Below are positions 11,068 to 22,400 of a stretch of 64,000 nucleotides of DNA, one piece after another (position 1 is the stretch's first letter; each line of letters starts with the position of its first letter). The stretch lies in assembly GCA_037043015.1 (NCBI GenBank), contig CM073327.1:4384727-4448726 (forward strand), read 5' to 3'. The stretch is from Bryum argenteum (taxonomy: Eukaryota; Streptophyta; Bryopsida; Bryales; Bryaceae). The translations under genes and the position numbers were made by a program. The notes under the pieces are model-generated. The model saw only the letters and a program-made list of their open reading frames with translations, had not been told where the DNA came from and did no database searches.

Positions 11068-11572
11068 AATCCCAGCGTTTGCGTTTTTGTTTCTTGCTAC
11101 GGGCTTCGCCATCAGGCGAAGGTCTAGGATGTTTAGGTGGGGCCATGAGAGGTTTTGGAGCGGCATATGGAGCTAGAAGGGCGTTGTAGATAGGTTCGTC
11201 ATCCTCAAACGCCAGAACGTGGCGACCAATCTCCTGGCAGGCCTTTATGGAAGCCCCTAAAATTTAAAGCATAGAGAAGAAGTGAGACTCAGTTGAAAAA
11301 GTGAGAAAAATGGAAATCTAGAACTATTTAGTGATCGGTTACCTTGTTCCTCGCCTCCAATCGAGGACTATGTCGCTTGGCTTGGTTAGTCGCTCAATGA
11401 GGGCTGCGCACAAATAAAGGGGCTTTCTCCCTTGGTCCTCTCCATGGTACGTTACCATTCATGAGCTGAGTCTCCGAAGTGGTGAGGTTGAACAAAGCAT
11501 CACTCTTGGTTATATTAACGTCTTCATGTATGACCTCAGATTTCTTCGTCTGGAATGAGAAATTTGATGCTA
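11068..11572 (-). CDS. Methyltransferase exons with SAM-binding (motif I) region
   Basis: Two exons, 11572-11343 and 11256-11068. The first ends with IERLTKPSDIVLDW, as in beta-class DNA methyltransferases where a Leu/Ile-rich helix and KPGD precede the VLDxFxGSGT SAM-binding motif. The second continues with SIKACQEIGRHVLAFEDDE, matching the following helix and the acidic strand end. A shift occurs just after VLDW, so the glycine-rich loop cannot be read cleanly. A basic tail (SKKQKRKRW) follows. Confidence 0.6.
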
Positions 11573-11710
11573 CTTCGCCACCTCGAGTGAAGACATAAAT
11601 CCAAAATCGAATAGACTGCAGACAAGTACCAAAACAGGTGAGGAAAAAGGAACTAATGTCATCACTTGAGTGTACAATGTCATCATTGGAATAAGTAAGG
11701 TGGTAATTAC

Positions 11711-12062
11711 CGTGGAGTTGGAATCCTTTGGAGAAGCCAAGCCCATATCATTGATGCCCCACCAATCCTTGTGCAACACAAAGTCGTAGGTGTGAGCCTG
11801 ATCAAAAATGTCTGTAATCAGGTTTCGATCATCGCAAAGGAAGAGAAGGAGAGCACCATCATTTTGCAAGAAATAGCTTGCAAACTCGAAGATGGTCTCG
11901 ACATATCCGGTGTGTCGAGCGTTCCACGACGGAATGCTTGAAGAAGGATTGGATATTGTTGGTACAGGAGATTCTCGGGGATGTCGGCAATGATCAAGTC
12001 GATCCCGAGTGATTCTCTTCCTTGCATTGTTCCGGAACTTGTGTTTGGCGGCCTTCTCCAAC
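11711..12062 (-). CDS. Methyltransferase exon with motif-IV-like segment
   Basis: Acceptor TTTCTTTAAG, donor GTAATTACC. In one frame the exon gives GIDLIIADIPENLL, and in a second frame YVETIFEFASYFLQNDGALLLFL followed by FVLHKDWWGIND. Together these resemble the target-base-binding (DPPY-type) strand and the next helix and strand of Rossmann methyltransferases. The two parts lie in different frames, so an indel lies between them, roughly at 11900-12000. The loop that should read DPPY/NPPY reads ADIP. Confidence 0.55.
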
Positions 12063-12149
12063 CTTAAAGAAAGTAGTAAGCAAAGTTAGTCTTTCTTGTA
12101 CTTAATAGAACTCAATTTATACAAAAGGAGTCCATCTAAAGGATTGTAC

Positions 12150-12843
12150 CTTGCGAATGAAATCTTGAAATTGAATCCATCTTGGATCACCACCGCTAAC
12201 TTTGTAGGTTTTCGAGTGCGAAGACATTAAGGTCTCCAAAGAATTGTTGGAAACGAAAACTTCGGACGAATGTGGAATTCCACTTGAAGAGCTGCTAGCG
12301 GGGATTTGTTTTGCCTTCCTCTGCTCAATGAGACTTTTTGTGATCTCCAATGCACTCACTGAGGAAGGCATGGTCAAAGGAGCAAGTGAAAGTTTAGCGA
12401 CGACTTTAGATTGGGCTTTTAGGAGGGCTCCGGACCCTTGTGCAGATGACTCTGTCTGCCCAAGCTCTGATGCTTGTGATTCCGAACCCAAGGAGACAAT
12501 GTCCGTCCCTCGACGCAAACGTCGCCCTCTCTTTGGCTTAGGTGCTCCTGCAAAAGACTGATCTTGGAGCCCTTCGTCATCTTCATGAACTTGCGTGGTA
12601 TATTCTTCCACCTCCACTCCGCCATCATGTAAGGTCATCACCTCGGCCTCTGAATCAAAGACAAATCCACAAACGCAGTCGAGATACCAACATCCTGCAT
12701 CCAAGTGTGGTTGTTTGTACCTTTTCAACTGTTGAGCAGAATAGATACATTGGTCTGAACCTTTCTGAATCCATGCAGCAAAGTACTTCGGGAGCGACTG
12801 TACATCGATGGCACCTTTCAGAAGTAGCTCCCTCTTGAAGTAC
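12150..12843 (-). CDS. Linker exon of the methyltransferase gene
   Basis: Acceptor TTGATTAG, donor GTACAATCC. The exon starts YFKRELLLKGAIDVQSLPKY, passes a Cys pair (WYLDCVCGFVFD) and an acidic stretch, and then becomes Ser-rich low complexity with KPKRGRRLRRG, a likely nuclear localisation signal. It ends with GGDPRWIQFQDFIRK. About 230 codons are open. Its place between the ParB-like and methyltransferase parts makes it a flexible linker with a nuclear signal. Confidence 0.55.
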
Positions 12844-12940
12844 CTAATCAATTAAGAATGCAATTTGTTTTAGTCACTAAGGTATCGTAGAATAAAGGAC
12901 ATTAATGATATAGCAAGGGAGGTTGAGTTCGTGTTCATAC

Positions 12941-13182
12941 CGGTACGTAACCCGCTTGACAACCTCTGACGTTCCCGGGAATTTGCTGAAATTTGACTTC
13001 TTATCGAAAACCTTCTCGGCTCGGGGACCTAGAAATGTGGGGAATGCTTTTTCCCACAGTAGAATACGCCAACTGTCTACATAGGCGCCAGGTCGCATGA
13101 CATCTGAAGATGTCTTCCAGTTGATGACGAGCTTCTCCGCCTTGCATATGTCCTTGAACTCGTGAATAACGGCTTCCTCCAA
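12941..13182 (-). CDS. Middle exon of the methyltransferase gene, unknown domain
   Basis: Bounded by acceptor TTCTTCTAG and donor GTATGA. It encodes about 80 residues beginning LEEAVIHEFKDICKAEKLV and including WRILLWEKAFPTFLGPRAEK. I do not recognise a domain. The frame is open, and the splice phases fit the next exon at 12843. Confidence 0.55.
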
Positions 13183-14175
13183 CTAGAAGAACAAATGTAA
13201 TTCATAAGAGACGAGAATGAATTGGGCCGAATGGATAATATTTTAAGCAATTTGGAAGGATTTATGGAAAACTATACCCCTGCCCAAAATGTTTGCCTTG
13301 TTCAACCAAGGGTCAAGTCCGCATCCTTGAATTCGGAGGTAGAAATCTATAAGAATGCCTTGAATTCGGAGAAGAATTCCACCACCTCAACCAACGAGCT
13401 TTGTATTTGGAATCCACAAATGGGCCGGAACTATCTTCTCGTAGCTTTTCCAATGACATCTCTGGGTTTAGAGAATTCACCGTAATGTCGATTGATCTCG
13501 TGAGAATAATAAGTCAAGTATAACATAGATAAATAGAATTATTATGTAATGAGAAAGAAGTATTTGCGGTGAAATAAGATAGACTCTTACTTCTGCAAGA
13601 AAATCGTCACCGTTTTTGGGATTTGCAATAGCCAAGTACTTGGTGAAGTCTTTCTTTGCAATGGCTTGGACCATATTATCGATGCCTTTGTCATTGCATC
13701 CCAAATTCCCGTGCTGATTTGATCCTCCTTTGGGATTTTCTCCATGTAGACTCTAGCGGCTTCATCGGAAGCCACCGCAATCTCCCATTGTAGAAAGATA
13801 ACATAAATTATAGAAAGAACTGAACAAACTGCAAAATATTGAGAAAAAAAAGATATTGTAAGGAATTCACACAAATCATTCTTACAATCTTACCCTCGTA
13901 TAGAAATGCAATGAACACTTTTGTTGTCATGGCAAACCATCGATCTTTAGTTTGTTTGTTTTTCTTGCGGGCATCGTACTCTTCCCGAACTCGGGAGATC
14001 CTTGAATTCTTCCAACTTCATCACTCCGAAAGAGCGGATGCGGTAAAGCTTTGCTGGAAGATTACTCTTTACGTAATCATTTTCAGTAGACCTGAACAAA
14101 GAATTAAAAAATTAGAGAATAGTAAAGAACAAGATATTAAGACGATTGAAAAAATATAATTAGCTCTACACTCAC

Positions 14176-14797
14176 CAGTTGATATCGTGCATGGCATTAA
14201 GAAGATTGCCCACTTGGCCGCGTGGGTCTAAAATAATGCAATGCACGGAGATGTGCCAATCGGGATCCTCAGCATGGTGATTGTTAATGTGTCTTAACCA
14301 TGCGGCCAGCCGATGGTTACCTTCCCAGACAAAGAACATCTTGCCAGAGAATTGCTTTAAATCAGGGTCTGCTTGAAGTTCGTCTTCAAAAGCCTGATTC
14401 GCCCTTTCCCAACATGGGCTCCAATCGGCCTTGACCTCCTCCATAACATCCGAAGACAACTCTTCGTTGTTGTACATAGAAATGTACATGACTCGGTCTC
14501 CATCTCGATATCCTTTCACAAACTCCCGCTCTAGATGTTGTATCCCCATTTCACCGACTGGTCTCACTTTAGCCATTGAAATCATCCTACACAAGGGAAC
14601 AAGTAACCGGGACTTCTTTAGGGGTTGAAATCGAACGCTGTTGATGACGTTGATGGAGTCCACCTTGTGAAGCGTTCGATGTTGCAATTCGCTATCAACA
14701 ACATTAGTCAAATTTGAAGGGCAAGTTGATGTTTGCAACACGTTTTGTGTTTGAATTTCCTGCCATAAGTCGAGCAAATTAACACTTGAATTCAACA
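14176..14797 (-). CDS. Exon encoding ParB-like (ParB/sulfiredoxin-superfamily) domain
   Basis: Open exon bounded by an acceptor (TTTCTACAG) and a donor (GTGAGTG). It encodes MAKVRPVGEMGIQHLEREF, then a segment rich in acidic residues, and then KMFFVWEGNHRLAAWLRHIN. An RP.G..G..HL element followed by GNHRLAAW resembles ParB-type domains, in which a GxHR motif contributes to nucleotide binding. In bacteria and phages such domains are found fused to DNA methyltransferases, which fits the downstream exons. A different GNHR-bearing fold is possible. The exon itself has no frame break. Confidence 0.6.
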
Positions 14798-15954
14798 CTG
14801 TAGAAAGTAAATACAAAAAAATTAAAACGCATATAATACCTCTGTTTCTTCTTGAGTAATGCCAAGATTAGCCATCTCCACGTTTTGACCCGAGGACTCC
14901 TAAATCAAAAGCAAAGATTATAAATCATACATAAGAATACTAACAAGGATAAACAGATCCAAAAAAATCATAAATGCAAAAAAACTAATTTGAAAACACT
15001 TAGGATGATACAGGAACACAAGACATTGCAAGGCAAGTATAAAACAATATCTCTTACTAGTCTACACAATCCTACAAGTTCGAGGGGAGGGGGGTCCTTC
15101 AAAATGCTTTCGGTGCCGAAAGCACTTTCTCTCCCTCTCTCATTTTTCGTGATCGTTTACCAACTCTTAAATCTTGGAATGGTTCCGGGGGAAGGCTTGG
15201 TGGTTCGCATAGCTTTTGGTGCCGAAAGCTTACATGCCACCTATCCCAATTCTCGGAACTTAATCGGCACACAACTAGACCCTACTACAACAACTTCTAA
15301 ATAAAAACTCTTCACTCTTTCCGACTACATGACTACCAAAGTTCAATCATATGTGCGATCTAAACTTCTCACAAGAAGAGCACCGAAATCAATCACAAAC
15401 TCTCCAATCTCAAAATGGTTCCGGGAAAGGGTCAGGTAAGCATAGCTTTCGGTCTTAAAAGCTTACCCGACTCCTCGCCAAAATCTCGGAACTCAATCGC
15501 TAAAGCACGAGACTCTACCACAGTATATTGACTTTGAAATAATAATCACTGCAAGCCGGTTGCATGACCACCAAGATTTTGGGAAAACAAGAATGGTTCC
15601 AAGGGAAGGCTGGGTGCTCAACCTAGCTTTCGGTGACGAAAGCTTACCCGCCTCCTCAATCCTCATGAGCAATTTTTCAAATGTACAAACTTGACATTTC
15701 ACGACTAGACCACCAATGATGATCAAAATTTTGGGAAAACCGGAGTGGATCCAGAGAAAGGGTAGGTGCTCAGCCTAGCTTTCGGTGCCGAAAGGTTACC
15801 CACGTCTTCACCTTCGTCTTGGAACTTAATCGATGCATGAGACCCTACCACAAATTTAAAAACCTGGAACCTGAGAAACTCGAAAAAACTTACCTTTGGG
15901 CACGGGTGGATCGGCTACGAGTTATTGATTTCTAAAATGATTTATTGATTTCTA

Positions 15955-16068
15955 AAACTCACGAAGCAAGAGCGAAAGAAATTGCGGAAGGATGAAAAGA
16001 AAAAAGCTGCTGAAGAGAAGAAAGCAGAATTAGAAGCCACAGCCAACGGAGACATCGATCAAAACCAG
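15955..16068 (+). pseudogene. Lys-rich captured exon fragment
   Basis: Plus-strand exon-like segment encoding LTKQERKKLRKDEKKKAAEE and ending IDQNQ before a GTTTGT donor-like site. Highly charged and helical. It lies just upstream of the NOC3 fragment and could come from the same or another captured gene. Confidence 0.35.
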
Positions 16069-16350
16069 GTTTGTTGAGCTCAAGACTGAATGAGATATAA
16101 CGATGTTTTAATTCAAGACTTTTCGGAATCCGGCTCTTTGAATACTCGTTTGCTCATGAACATTGTTTACTTGTTGATTCTCAAACTTTAAAACGGCGAT
16201 ATGGTTTTATTCAGGTGAGGCTTGGAAGATGATTATGAGCAGACTTTGAGCTTTTCTACTGTCTCGTGCGGGGAGAAGTGAGTTACATTTCGATCGAGAT
16301 AGGCGAATGGAGCCGAAAGCGCATATGGCGTAGCCGGGGATGGGGCTTCT

Positions 16351-16665
16351 TTCAAACCCCGAAGCCAACCTCGGATCGTTGAAAGAGCTTCGGGAGATGT
16401 GTGAAGATCGTGATGATCCCGTTGCTCGATTGGCGCTTCGTCCTCCATGGTCATTTTCAAAGACATTCTACCCGGTAACTTGATTACGCCAACATTCTTT
16501 AAGCCATGGCCTCTTTAGTTCGGTGATCTGATTTTACCGCATGATACTTCAACAGGTATCGTATAAGGTTGCCTACTGACTAAGGAGTTAGAGATGGTTG
16601 TGTCTAAAGAAGTCCGTCAACTACGAGACTTTGAGACCGCTCTCCTTAAACATTATCAGGTATAC
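16351..16665 (+). pseudogene. NOC3: Captured fragment of NOC3 (nucleolar complex protein 3)
   Basis: Two exon pieces with an intron between (donor GTAACTTG near 16474, acceptor TTCAACAG near 16555). They encode NPEANLGSLKELREMCEDRD, then VIFKDILPG, then YRIRLPT and KELEMVVSKEVRQLRDFE. This is the conserved N-terminal segment of NOC3, a ribosome-biogenesis and pre-replication factor. Two 1-nt shifts (before VIFKDILPG and after YRIRLPT) break the frame. The intron is retained, so capture was at DNA level, as for Pack-MULEs, not from mRNA. Confidence 0.8.
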
Positions 16666-16928
16666 CAATCCTATGGCTCATATCCTGTTCAAGCAACGCT
16701 TCTCCTTCTGCATCCTGTAGTGGCTTGATTACATTGTGTTATCGAGGCTTCAAGCAGTTTTACATCAAGGGGATGATCGTCAGACAGAAGCTGGTTTAGA
16801 TAGAAGCGATTGGCGACGACCGTGAGCCTAGCTTTCGGTACCGAAAGCTTGCCCGCCTCCTCACCTTCGCTCGATGCAAGCACAAAGGCCGGCCACTTGA
16901 AACCCTAAGATACTCAGAAAAAACTCAC

Positions 16929-17298
16929 CTGATCGTCATCTTCTTCTTTTGATTTGTCTTCATCGCCGTCGTTGTAATCTTCGTGAGCACTTGCGCCTCC
17001 CTTGTCCGCTCCGTCGCCGACATCACCTCCAATGTCGATTCCTGGAACCTCTCCCCCGCTTCCTTCAAACTCCTCTCGAGCTCCCTCTCCCCCCTCTCCC
17101 ACATGTTCTTCTTCCTCAGGGCCTTGCCTGGCCAGCCTTGCTCCGCCCCTCGCCACCTCGCCTCCAGCAACATCTCTTGCCTCCTCCATGATGCTGAATC
17201 TCGCCCTCCTGGCTAGGCTGCGCATCACCTCCCCCTCTTCTCCCTCGAGACGGAACCCTCCGCCTTTGGAATTCTGCGACAGCAGTGAAGAAAGGCAA
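16929..17298 (-). CDS. Possible 5' exon, acidic/Gly-rich protein
   Basis: Minus-strand open frame ending DKSKEEDDDQ directly before a canonical donor (CAG|GTGAGT). Gly-, Glu- and Asp-rich low complexity. It may be the first exon of the methyltransferase gene, which would place the palindromes and NOC3 fragment in a 2-kb first intron, or it may be another captured piece. Confidence 0.35.
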
Positions 17299-17304
17299 TA
17301 TTCG

Positions 17305-18540
17305 TAAGTAATGAAGATAACCCTAGATCTAAGCTAGATTTAGAAAGGAGAAAAAAATTCCAATGGACTATTCAACCAGTAGAAGGAGGCACTTTGATTG
17401 GTGGAAGTGGGTCTGGCCTCATCAGTTGGAGGATTATAAATCATTTCGTCAGCATATGAAGAATCACTTCACCAAATGCCAGATATTTTTATAACTTATT
17501 CTTAGAGGGACAAAAAACACTGGACTTTCATTGATGTGTTACACATACAAACTGTCAATGGAAATGTAGGGAGCGCATTTTATATATACATGTTCATTCT
17601 TTACTATTTATATGGCGATATTTATTACATTGAGACAATTTGAATTCTCATATTTAATTTGGAGATAAAGAAAAACCGTTCAACATGTTCAATATTGAAT
17701 CTTTTTGATAAGTCTAGGTTTTTACATATCAATATACATGAATACCTTTAATTGTCGCCCAAAAGTTGCGTTCAAGTTTTATGGTTTCATATAGTTCGAA
17801 ATTGCAAAATCCACCCCTAAGACCTGATCTATTTTGGTTACACTTGCACCAATCAAAGATTCAATAAAGAACTCACAGTCTATCAATCCTTAGTACGAGT
17901 TAATACAATCTTTCAGCTACCTGCACCAAGTATTACTAAAAAATACATTAATTTAGAAGACACATATCCATATTCATTACGGATTTTTATGGAAATAGTG
18001 GACTTACTTCTTCCGATTGGCATTCGCCACCGGATTGAGAATTTATCTCCACTGAACGAGAATCCTTTTTACCAAAGGAAGGCTGAGGTGACTCCATTGT
18101 TCGATCACACTCCAATACTAAACCTCTCATCATCTCTCCACGTCCTCCCTCACTGCAAACTACCTCGTGTTGTTGACGCTCGACAACGAGATCCACACTA
18201 CGCTCTTCTTCCCTCTCAACTCTAGGATCTAGAATGAGTTTACGAATGCTATAGAACTTGGTCGGAAATGGCAGCCCATCCCCTTGTCTCTTCACGGGTG
18301 CGTCATCGAACGAGACACTCTTCATAAACTTCCTTATCGCCTACTCTCCTATGTCTCGCTCTCCTATTCGTCCGTTTGTTGCCCCCGGTTTCCTCCTCCT
18401 CTTAGGTGTCACATAAGTAGAGGGCGAAGGCGCTCCACCCTCCTTCATGTGTAGACGATCTCTAAGGACCCTATCTCACTTAAAAACACGTTGCTTCTCT
18501 CTATACCATCTCGTACCTCAACATTCCATGCCTCTTTAAC
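17305..18540. other. MULE internal DNA without a recognised gene
   Basis: AT-rich up to about 17980. A minus-strand open frame of 112 codons (17987-18325) encodes a charged protein that I do not recognise. Its last three plus-strand bases before it (near 18330) give no clear splice site. Confidence 0.4.
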
Positions 18541-19175
18541 CACTTCACATGAACACATAGTGTCGACTATATAAAACCTTTCAAAAAAATTAATTAGTTA
18601 ACCCAACTAATACATATAACTTTATTTTGAATTATATCTTCTCTTTTAGTATGCATATCTTTGATAAACGGCGGAGTACAATTTTATCATTCTAGATCCA
18701 ATTGGGCTACTATTATTGAGCACAGAAAGTGACCCTTACCAAATCGCTTTAATAATCTATCAACACTTTATACTCTGGACTTATTTTAAGTACACCACTT
18801 GGGTTCCCAACGGCTTCTCTATTCTTGCTAAATGAGTTATTTCCATGTGACAATTAATCACTTCACATAAACACATACTGTCGATTACTAAAACCTTTCA
18901 AAAAAATAATTTAGTTAACCCAACTAATATATAACTTTATTTTGAATTATATCTTCTATTTTAGTAAGCATATCTTTGATAAACGGCGGAGTACAATTTT
19001 ATCATTCTAGATGCGATTGCGCTATTAATATTGGGCACAGAAAGTTACCCTTACTAATTTGCTTTAATAAGCTATCAATACTTTATACTCTGGACTTATT
19101 TTAAGTACACCACTTGGGTTCTTGGCGGCTTCTCTATTCTTGCTGAATGAGTTATTTCCATGCGACAATTAATTA
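18541..19175 (+). repeat. 320-bp tandem duplication in the MULE
   Basis: 18541-18860 and 18861-19175 are similar along their length. Both contain AAACGGCGGAGTACAATTTT and TACACCACTTGGGTTC and end GAGTTATTTCCATG. They differ by scattered substitutions, so the duplication is not new. No coding content. Confidence 0.85.
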
Positions 19176-19493
19176 CATACGTTTTAGAAGTACAACTCCG
19201 AAAGTATCTTGACGTAATCTATTCCATGTCACTAGATGGCTGTACATTCCATCCTGAAATTAGTCGACAACGGATGCCTATTTATCCATACTATAATCAA
19301 ATCTCTCGACAACCGCAAAACAATGAACTAAAAGATAATTTAATTCTTCATTCTTTCTGACATTAATCAACCACAATTTCATCTCGTAGTCGCATTGTCA
19401 TTGTTAAGCTACATAAGGTTAATCGAATAACTGAATGCCTCTTTGCAATTAGTGTACCTTCTAAGGTAGACATACTGTGCTTGCTCCCCTTCT

Positions 19494-22400
19494 TTGATGA
19501 TGGCGTCCATACGTGCAAACGGATTTGGTATCCCCTTCACTTTTCCTCTTGGCGAAGATGGAAAGGTCTTTGTGGACGAATTGATCTTGGAGGCAAAGTT
19601 TGGTCTTCAGATGGGTAGAATGTATGTTGAACAAGAGCTTACATCTGATGTCGATGATGTAGTGGAGACTGTTCTGCAATTGAAGAGTAGGCAAGGTGAT
19701 TCTGTAGGTTGGATGCTATCAGCAGGGTCTTACAAAGTATTTGGCTACTCGAGCTCAGCATTGCAAGGATCTACAGTGTGCCTCACTCCAGCCTTCTCAC
19801 CCTCCACTGTCCTCCTCACCCCACTGCGGGTCCTGCGCGAGTGAAGATTGAGCCAGACACAGAGCCAATCACGCTACTTAGTGATTCCGATGATGACATA
19901 GTTCCAACAATCGATCTAACGAGCACATGTCCGTTTCCTTTCAAACGAACCCCGTCGTCAAGTGTTGTACGTAACAACATCAACTTGCCACTCCAAAGGA
20001 CAACATCAAGTAGTGTAGCTAGGCCACCCCGTAGTCCCACATTTTCCGTCAAACACATATCCATGTTAGATGCCTTGAAGGCGATCATTGTCGCCCCGTT
20101 CCCAATCCGCGCTATCAGACATTAACTTTGACAATATCAGGGTCGAAGAAGTCAAGTACATCCCCACCACTTACGATGGGGACGTTATTTTCTTGCTTCC
20201 GCCTTTACCAAGTGGATTGCCTGCAACATACGGCAAGAGCCTAGACGGGATGGACAAGGTTTATGACGGCAAACCGTGGTGCACTACCAAGACCTCTAAC
20301 ATCAGGAACGATTGCTCCCTCATATTCCGACGCTCCGTTTGCGCTGGACATCTACAATGTGAAACCGACTCCTGCGAGTATCTTTTCCGAAATGGCGGTG
20401 TCCGGAACAATACACAGTGGACAGGTATCACTCATTCTCAATTCCATGTCGGTGGCCCCCCTCCCTTAAAATCTACCTTCATGTGTAAGGTTTGTCTAAC
20501 ACCACCTTCCTGCTTAGCCCTCTGTAATGCCCAACTGTACCATGTTACTTCTGCCAATCCCGAAATGCACCGTGCATTTATTCATCTCGGCCATCACAAT
20601 CATCCAGTGGCTGAAGGCGTATGCCGGGACTCATTAGATCTCACGTATGAGTTCGTGGCGTCTGAAGTGTCACGAACTCCAAAGGCGACGAACTGTGCCA
20701 TTCAAATGGCAGCGAGTAAGAACTTCTTAGCAGATTTTTTGTTCAAAACACCAACTCCAGGAGAAAAACATCATAGTCTCGAATCAATCATCGATCGCTT
20801 TGCCCCACTTGCCTCTCCTAATTGTAGGAACATTGTCTCTGCTTCAAGACGCCTTGTGAAATCCTCGCGTGCCCCTATGGAGGGGATTATCGACCTCAAG
20901 AAGAATCCCCACTTCAAGTTCGTGCATGATAATCGATTCCCAGGACAATGTGACGACAAGGTGTTCATTTTCAAGATGTCTCGTGGACCTAGAAGGGAGT
21001 GGGGTGGACCTCGTGAAGCGTATGCAAAGGGAGGAAACCTCCAAGATGCATGGATTATGTTTGACAACGTCAAACGAGTGAAAGAGTGGACGACGTTGGC
21101 ATGCCATGTCTACGACACTAATTATCGCAAGGTAATGACAATTGCCTCGCCGCGATATGCAATCAAGATGCGGTTGCTCGAGATTCTCTTTTGGGAGAAC
21201 CTTAACAAGGTTATGGCCGAGAATGGCGTTTTGAATGTCAACTTCAAAGGATTCATGGCGAGATAGTGCCCAAGCGAATTGGATTGCGGTCGGGAAGGTG
21301 TATGGATCGGAAACCCGATGAGCCTATGGAGGGACGTGAACGTACATGCTTTTATCATTGGTCCGCAAACCTTGATAAATATACGACAAAGTACATCAAA
21401 CCGAGTTGCAATATCAACACAAGCAACTTTGCCGTGATTATAGAGATGCAAAGACCCAAAGGGAGGTCGACGAGAAATACCATGCAATTCGTGCATGGTG
21501 GGCTACCTCCGCGCGCGCAATAGAAGAATCTTTGGCATCTTTATCGAAATGGTTGGGTTTTTGGCACCATCGATATAGGCAATGGGGCGGCCAAATGATA
21601 TTGGTGAGTTCAATTATCTTTTCTCCATGTTCTTTCTTCCAACAAAAACGACACATTGTGACTTGAATAGACACTCACAAATCATTCGGATTTGCAGGAT
21701 TTGACATTGGAACAACGTGCGGACATGCCTTCATGTAATCTAGCGAGTCCGTTCATCACAAGTGGTTGATGCGATCCGCAATACCATGGAATGCATTTAT
21801 GAAGCAACGATGGACGACATGATTCGAGCGTTTATGCAGATCACCAACTATCGTGAATGGCTCAAAGGTGGACAAGGAGGGAAGGGCCCTGACAAAGCAG
21901 CTTTGATGCTAAGGGCAGCAACAAACAGCGGCGATCCTAAACTCATTGCAGCTGCCATGAAGTCATTCCCCGGGGCTGGGGATCTCCCTAATCATCCAAT
22001 TATTCTTGAAGGGGCTGAGATTTTTGGTTCCACAAAGAGGAAGCTCGATTTACCGGCCGGATCTGAGTTCGATTCACATCGCCCAGATAAGGTAAACTAC
22101 TCCATTCCCAAGCCAAACACTAGGTCAACCAAACAACGAATTGAGGAGTCTCTCAAAAGCCCCCAACACCATATTCCTCACACAACAAGGGTGATGGAGT
22201 CGAACTGTGATCCCAAGCAATGGCACATTGCTCGACTTCCCAAGTCTTCGGGGAGGCAGTGTCAAGCGCTTCAAGCCATATCAAGGGAGGCGTGTAGAAC
22301 GAAGATTTCACAAGGGGCACATGGCACTCCAAAGACCAACCTATGCGGGCAGAAGAAAGATGTTAGGAAGGGTCGCAATGTTGAAGCGGAGTTCTTTTTC

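Larger units (their letters stand above)
10692..14899 (-). pseudogene. ParB-like / beta-class DNA methyltransferase gene carried by the MULE
   Basis: Minus-strand gene rebuilt from splice sites, exons about 14899-14840, 14797-14176, 14091-13894, ~13785-13591, 13182-12941, 12843-12150, 12062-11711, 11572-11343, 11256-11068 and 10957-10692. Nearly every junction has GT...AG ends. The order is a ParB-like domain, a middle region of unknown fold, a low-complexity linker, then a methyltransferase with the DLIIADIP segment first and LTKPSDIVLDW plus ACQEIGRHVLAFEDD last. That circular order is typical of beta-class N4-cytosine/N6-adenine enzymes. The expected product modifies DNA in the nucleus (inference). 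I see frame breaks in exons 3, 4, 7 and 8, so the gene is decayed or the sequence has indel errors. The catalytic DPPY-like motif reads ADIP, which may be altered. Confidence 0.65.
15105..16849. promoter_or_regulatory. Cluster of six 20-bp palindromes
   Basis: AGCTTTCGGTACCGAAAGCT at 16830-16849 is a perfect 20-bp palindrome. Close variants occur at 15105-15124, 15211-15230, 15444-15463, 15625-15644 and 15777-15796, mostly within larger degenerate repeats of about 110-240 bp that also share AATGGTTCC and GGAACTTAATCG. They lie between the methyltransferase exons and the divergent transposase. The function is unknown; a protein-binding array or repeated intron sequence are both possible. Confidence 0.75.

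Noticed and set aside
16949-17307. Plus-strand Pro/Ser-rich open frames
   Set aside because: Shadows of the acidic minus-strand exon.
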